Shown: piece after piece, positions 32,122 to 34,942 of the stretch
Position numbering within the stretch: position 1 is the first letter of the stretch
How the letters are laid out: each line of letters opens with the position of its first letter
From: Fragilariopsis cylindrus CCMP1102
Taxonomy: Eukaryota; Bacillariophyta; Bacillariophyceae; Bacillariales; Bacillariaceae
DNA length: 34,942 bases
Assembly (NCBI GenBank): GCA_900095095.1
Contig: FMBT01000115.1
Coordinates: forward strand, 1-34,942
Direction of reading: 5' to 3'
Notes under the pieces: generated by a model
What the model was told of the DNA's origin: nothing
What the model saw: the letters and a program-made list of their open reading frames with translations, nothing else
Database searches by the model: none
Program-made: the position numbers and the translations under genes

Positions 32122-33561
32122 ATGATGCTTCTCTATCGAATAACAGTATTATTTGTGGTCGTTGCATGCATATCATCAAATAATCAGAACAGTTTCACAA
32201 TCGCACTCAGTCCATCCTATAATCATAATAATGCACGGAAAGTAGCATCGACGAAATCAACTTTCGTAACTCCCTTGACTCGTTCATCGCAGCAGCAGCA
32301 GCAGCAAAAGCTAAAACATCGCCAACACCAACACCAACTACTATTGTCAGCACAAAGTAACAACGAAAATGGAAATGATCTAGTAGTAAGAACGCCGTCA
32401 CGTGTGAGTATAACGTCATTAAAAGATAGTAGATCCGATTCAGAGGTTACCGTAGTTGACGGTGTTGACGTAGTAGTTAAAGACGAAGGTAATGATATCT
32501 ACAAAACAGCAATTCGAAGGACATTATTTTGGGTCGGAGCTGCTATCGCATATGGATTTTTATTAATATTCATTGCTGGACCAGAAACATCTGGTGAATT
32601 TTATGCTGGTTATTTATTGGAACAATCATTGTCGATTGATAATCTATTAGTATTCCTACTTTTATTTGATTATTTCAAAATCCCATTAGAATTTCAAAAT
32701 AAAGTATTGAATTGGGGTATTATTGGTTCTATTGTTATGAGAGCAACTATGATCGGATTTGGTTCAGTTGCACTTGAAAATTTCCGTGAAGTATTATTAG
32801 TATTCGCTGGTATACTAATATTCAGTGCGGTTAAGGTTATAGTGGGCGATGACGACGATGAAGACGAAGATTTGAGTGATAATGCAATTGTTAAATTTAC
32901 AAAAAATATTATGGGTTCAACTGATCAATTTGAAGGTGATAATTTCTTTACAGAAATCGATGGTATAAGGATGGCAACACCGATGCTATTGTGTATGATC
33001 GCAGTTGAAATTAGTGATGTTGTATTCGCCGTAGATAGTATCCCTGCTATATTTGGTGTTACAGAGGTAAGATCATAAGAATTGAAATTAAAATTGTGTG
33101 ACAACATCCAGCATGAAATATACAAGTTGCTATGTTTGTTAGTCCTACTAGAGAAGCAGACGCAGAAAATCACATAGAAACTACCTCTACCTCTTGTTAT
33201 TTAAAGCTGGACTTTTGTTCTTCTTTTGAATTGCTAACATTATTTTGTCTTTGAATATGATTGTTTTTCTTTTTTGTAGAATCCTTTGGTTGTATTTTCT
33301 TCGAATATGTTTGCAATAATGGGACTAAGAAGTTTATACATTATCTTATCGAAGGCTGCATCAGAATTGAAGTACCTTGAGAAAGCCGTAGCGGTCGTAC
33401 TAGGATTTATTGGTGGCAAATTAATTGCTGAGTACTTTGGGTATACAATATCTACCGAGTTTTCACTTGGGGTTGTAATTACAATGCTGGCTATAGGAAC
33501 TACGGCATCACTTCTAGACAAAGACAATAGCGATGATGACGAAGAAGCAGAAACTGAATAA
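32122..33561 (+). CDS. terC: TerC-family integral membrane protein
   Basis: TerC proteins are multi-pass membrane proteins linked to metal-ion export; the plant homologue is a thylakoid protein needed for plastid biogenesis. Exon 1 is 32122-33066 and exon 2 is 33280-33561, with a 213-nt GT-AG intron splitting the conserved DSIPAIFGVTE from NPLVVFSSNMFAIMGLRSLY. Further hallmarks are LEQSLSIDNLLVFLLLFDYF and VEISDVVFAVDS, whose acidic residues sit in membrane segments. An acidic cytosolic or stromal loop (DDDDEDED) separates the two halves. The spliced product has 408 residues and about seven hydrophobic segments. The N terminus is a signal peptide (LLYRITVLFVVVACIS) followed by a Gln/His/Ser-rich stretch up to about residue 85, consistent with a bipartite plastid presequence, though no clean ASAFAP motif is seen. 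Family call firm, location inferred. Confidence 0.93.
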
Positions 33562-34059
33562 GCTACTTTTTTTGCTGTACGAATAGAAAATGAATGGTAC
33601 AAGTTTACGAATGTCATGATACTACAACAACATACGCAAAATCTAGCTAGACTACCGTACACTATGTTTTTTTCATTTTAAAAAATCATTGCCTTCACTA
33701 TTTAATACTATTATGTTTTGTTTGTTGCCGTCTTTACTGATACATTTCATATACGTTGGTGCAGCAATGGTGTGCTGCTTCTTAAACTAGCCCGATTATT
33801 CATCAGTCACGAACACGAACACGAAGACTTCGGACCATAAAAGTGTGTGAAATTAGTTCTAATGAATGAATGAATTAATCATATCATGATCTCACGACGA
33901 GTAGTACAATGTTGTAGTGATATTATTATTACAACTAACTGTGCACGTATAATTAAGACAAAACATATTACCGTATCGTATTGCATCATGGGTGTACTAT
34001 CAACTAGCTACCTTTAGTCCTACTGTATATCATACCATCGTTTATTTTTGTCCACTGTA
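33562..34059. other. Convergent intergenic region
   Basis: 498 bases between the 3' ends of the terC and UBL3-like genes. AT-rich with short repeats (CGAACACGAACACGAA near 33810, AATG near 33860). Nothing else recognised. Confidence 0.5.
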
Positions 34060-34942
34060 TTAAGATATCACGCATCCGCATCCCTGTCCAGTTTCTTCTG
34101 TTGACCTACCAGCGGAACCGCCCCCACCAGACGAGCTCCCTCCACGTGCACCACTACCATCTTTTCCACCACTTTTGGAATTTTCTACTACTTTAGCCTT
34201 TGGTCGAACTGCTACATTTATAGGAGTTGGGTGTGTTTTGAAAACAGGAACGTCACAATCCTCCAGTGTTCTTGTGTCTGGCATAAGTACTCCTTTACCC
34301 ATACAAATCAACCTCAATTGATCACCACTCGTACAACTGTCTAGATCTGAAGGATACGAGGAGGTATATATATTGTCAAATGTGATTTGATTTGATAAAA
34401 AAGCGTTAGTACAATGTTTTTTTATATGTGTCAACAAAGCAAAACACAAGAAAATCAATGGTAGATAACAAGGAGAATTTTGAACAGAATATAGTTTATA
34501 TCGCGAGCACTACTACTTGCTTTCAACCCTTAATTAACTTACCTTCTGGCCATACAGATAATAGTGTACCCTTCACTTCCCCTACAGTAGTATCCGGTTT
34601 GCATTCTATCGTAATTGTAAAACCATCCTTGTTTGCAAACAAGAAACGCAACGTAATCTTTTCTGCATTAAACTTGTATGGTGGACGTGTTCTTTTAGTA
34701 GCTGAAATAACCGGTCCAGAAGATGGGTCACCAGCACTACTTTGTACCTTCTTCTTTTCTTTTTCTTTTCCTAATACTCCATCTGTTGATTTTTTCTCTT
34801 TATCATCACTACTATCCTTCTCTGTAGTTTTAGTAGTATCTTTTTCCTTACCATTACTCGTTCCATTTTCTTTCTCCTCTTCGTCTTTTTTTCCTTCGGT
34901 GGTATCTATCTTTGCTAATGACGCATTATCTCTCTTCTTCTT
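34060..34942 (-). CDS. UBL3: UBL3/MUB-like membrane-anchored ubiquitin-fold protein, partial
   Basis: UBL3/MUB proteins are ubiquitin-fold proteins attached to the plasma membrane by a C-terminal prenyl group; plant members recruit E2 enzymes. Exon A (34942-34543) encodes KITLRFLFANKDGF, GEVKGTLLSVWPE. A 196-nt intron (34542-34347, GTAAGT...TTCAG) makes the codon GAT. Exon B (34346-34060) continues DLDSCTSGDQLRLICMGKG, the canonical WPED/LRLI core. It then reads TLEDCDVPV and INVAVRP, followed by a Gly/Ser linker and the end GCGCVIS. CVIS is a CaaX box favouring farnesylation, and the extra Cys residue before it could be palmitoylated. Upstream of the fold is a Lys/Glu/Ser-rich extension of more than 60 residues that stays open to the window edge, so the true start is not seen. 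Such an extension is not usual in the short UBL3 proteins I know. Confidence 0.88.

Overview
This window looks like nuclear DNA of a stramenopile alga, most likely a diatom (inference). Genes are dispersed on both strands with sparse, short GT-AG introns (about 50-215 nt) and long low-complexity tracts. Two proteins, and possibly a third, carry presequences of the type used for secondary plastids, including one with a thylakoid-lumen twin-arginine signal. No operons, CRISPR arrays, rRNAs or convincing tRNAs are present.

Layout. 1-975 (-): N-terminal part of a bacterial-type tRNA-guanine transglycosylase with an N-terminal WHEP-like domain. 1461-2754 (+): PDZ-like plus FKBP isomerase with lumen targeting, carrying two frameshifts. 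3360-8442 (+): a very large ArfGAP-DENN-IQ protein with three introns and two frame breaks. 8862-9085: MITE-like imperfect palindrome. 9472-12261 (+): unrecognised multi-pass membrane protein. 12481-15520 (-): UBL plus Tudor-knot-like protein, BAG6-like. 16774-18798 (-): F-box/FIST protein resembling FBXO22. 19221-20323 (+): aldo/keto reductase with one frameshift. 20849-23095 (-): CK1/TTBK-like kinase. 24246-26638 (-): PP2C phosphatase fused to two cyclic-nucleotide-binding domains, with an acylated-type N terminus. 28683-31166 (+): RBBP6/Mpe1-like DWNN-RING protein with RGG tail. 32122-33561 (+): TerC membrane protein. 34060-34942 (-): UBL3/MUB-like prenylated ubiquitin-fold protein, running off the window.

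The genes do not form an evident pathway. Two themes recur. One is membrane and second-messenger signalling (ArfGAP-DENN-IQ, PP2C-cNBD, CK1-like kinase, UBL3). The other is ubiquitin-fold biology (BAG6-like, FBXO22-like, RBBP6-like, UBL3). The most unusual item is the ArfGAP-DENN-IQ fusion, which would put Arf inactivation, Rab activation and calmodulin binding in one chain. Next are the WHEP-TGT fusion and the kinase-less PP2C-cNBD-cNBD protein.

Four or five coding breaks each need exactly one added base to restore a family-consistent reading frame, and three fall in homopolymers. Residual single-base deletion errors in the assembly are therefore at least as likely as real pseudogenes.
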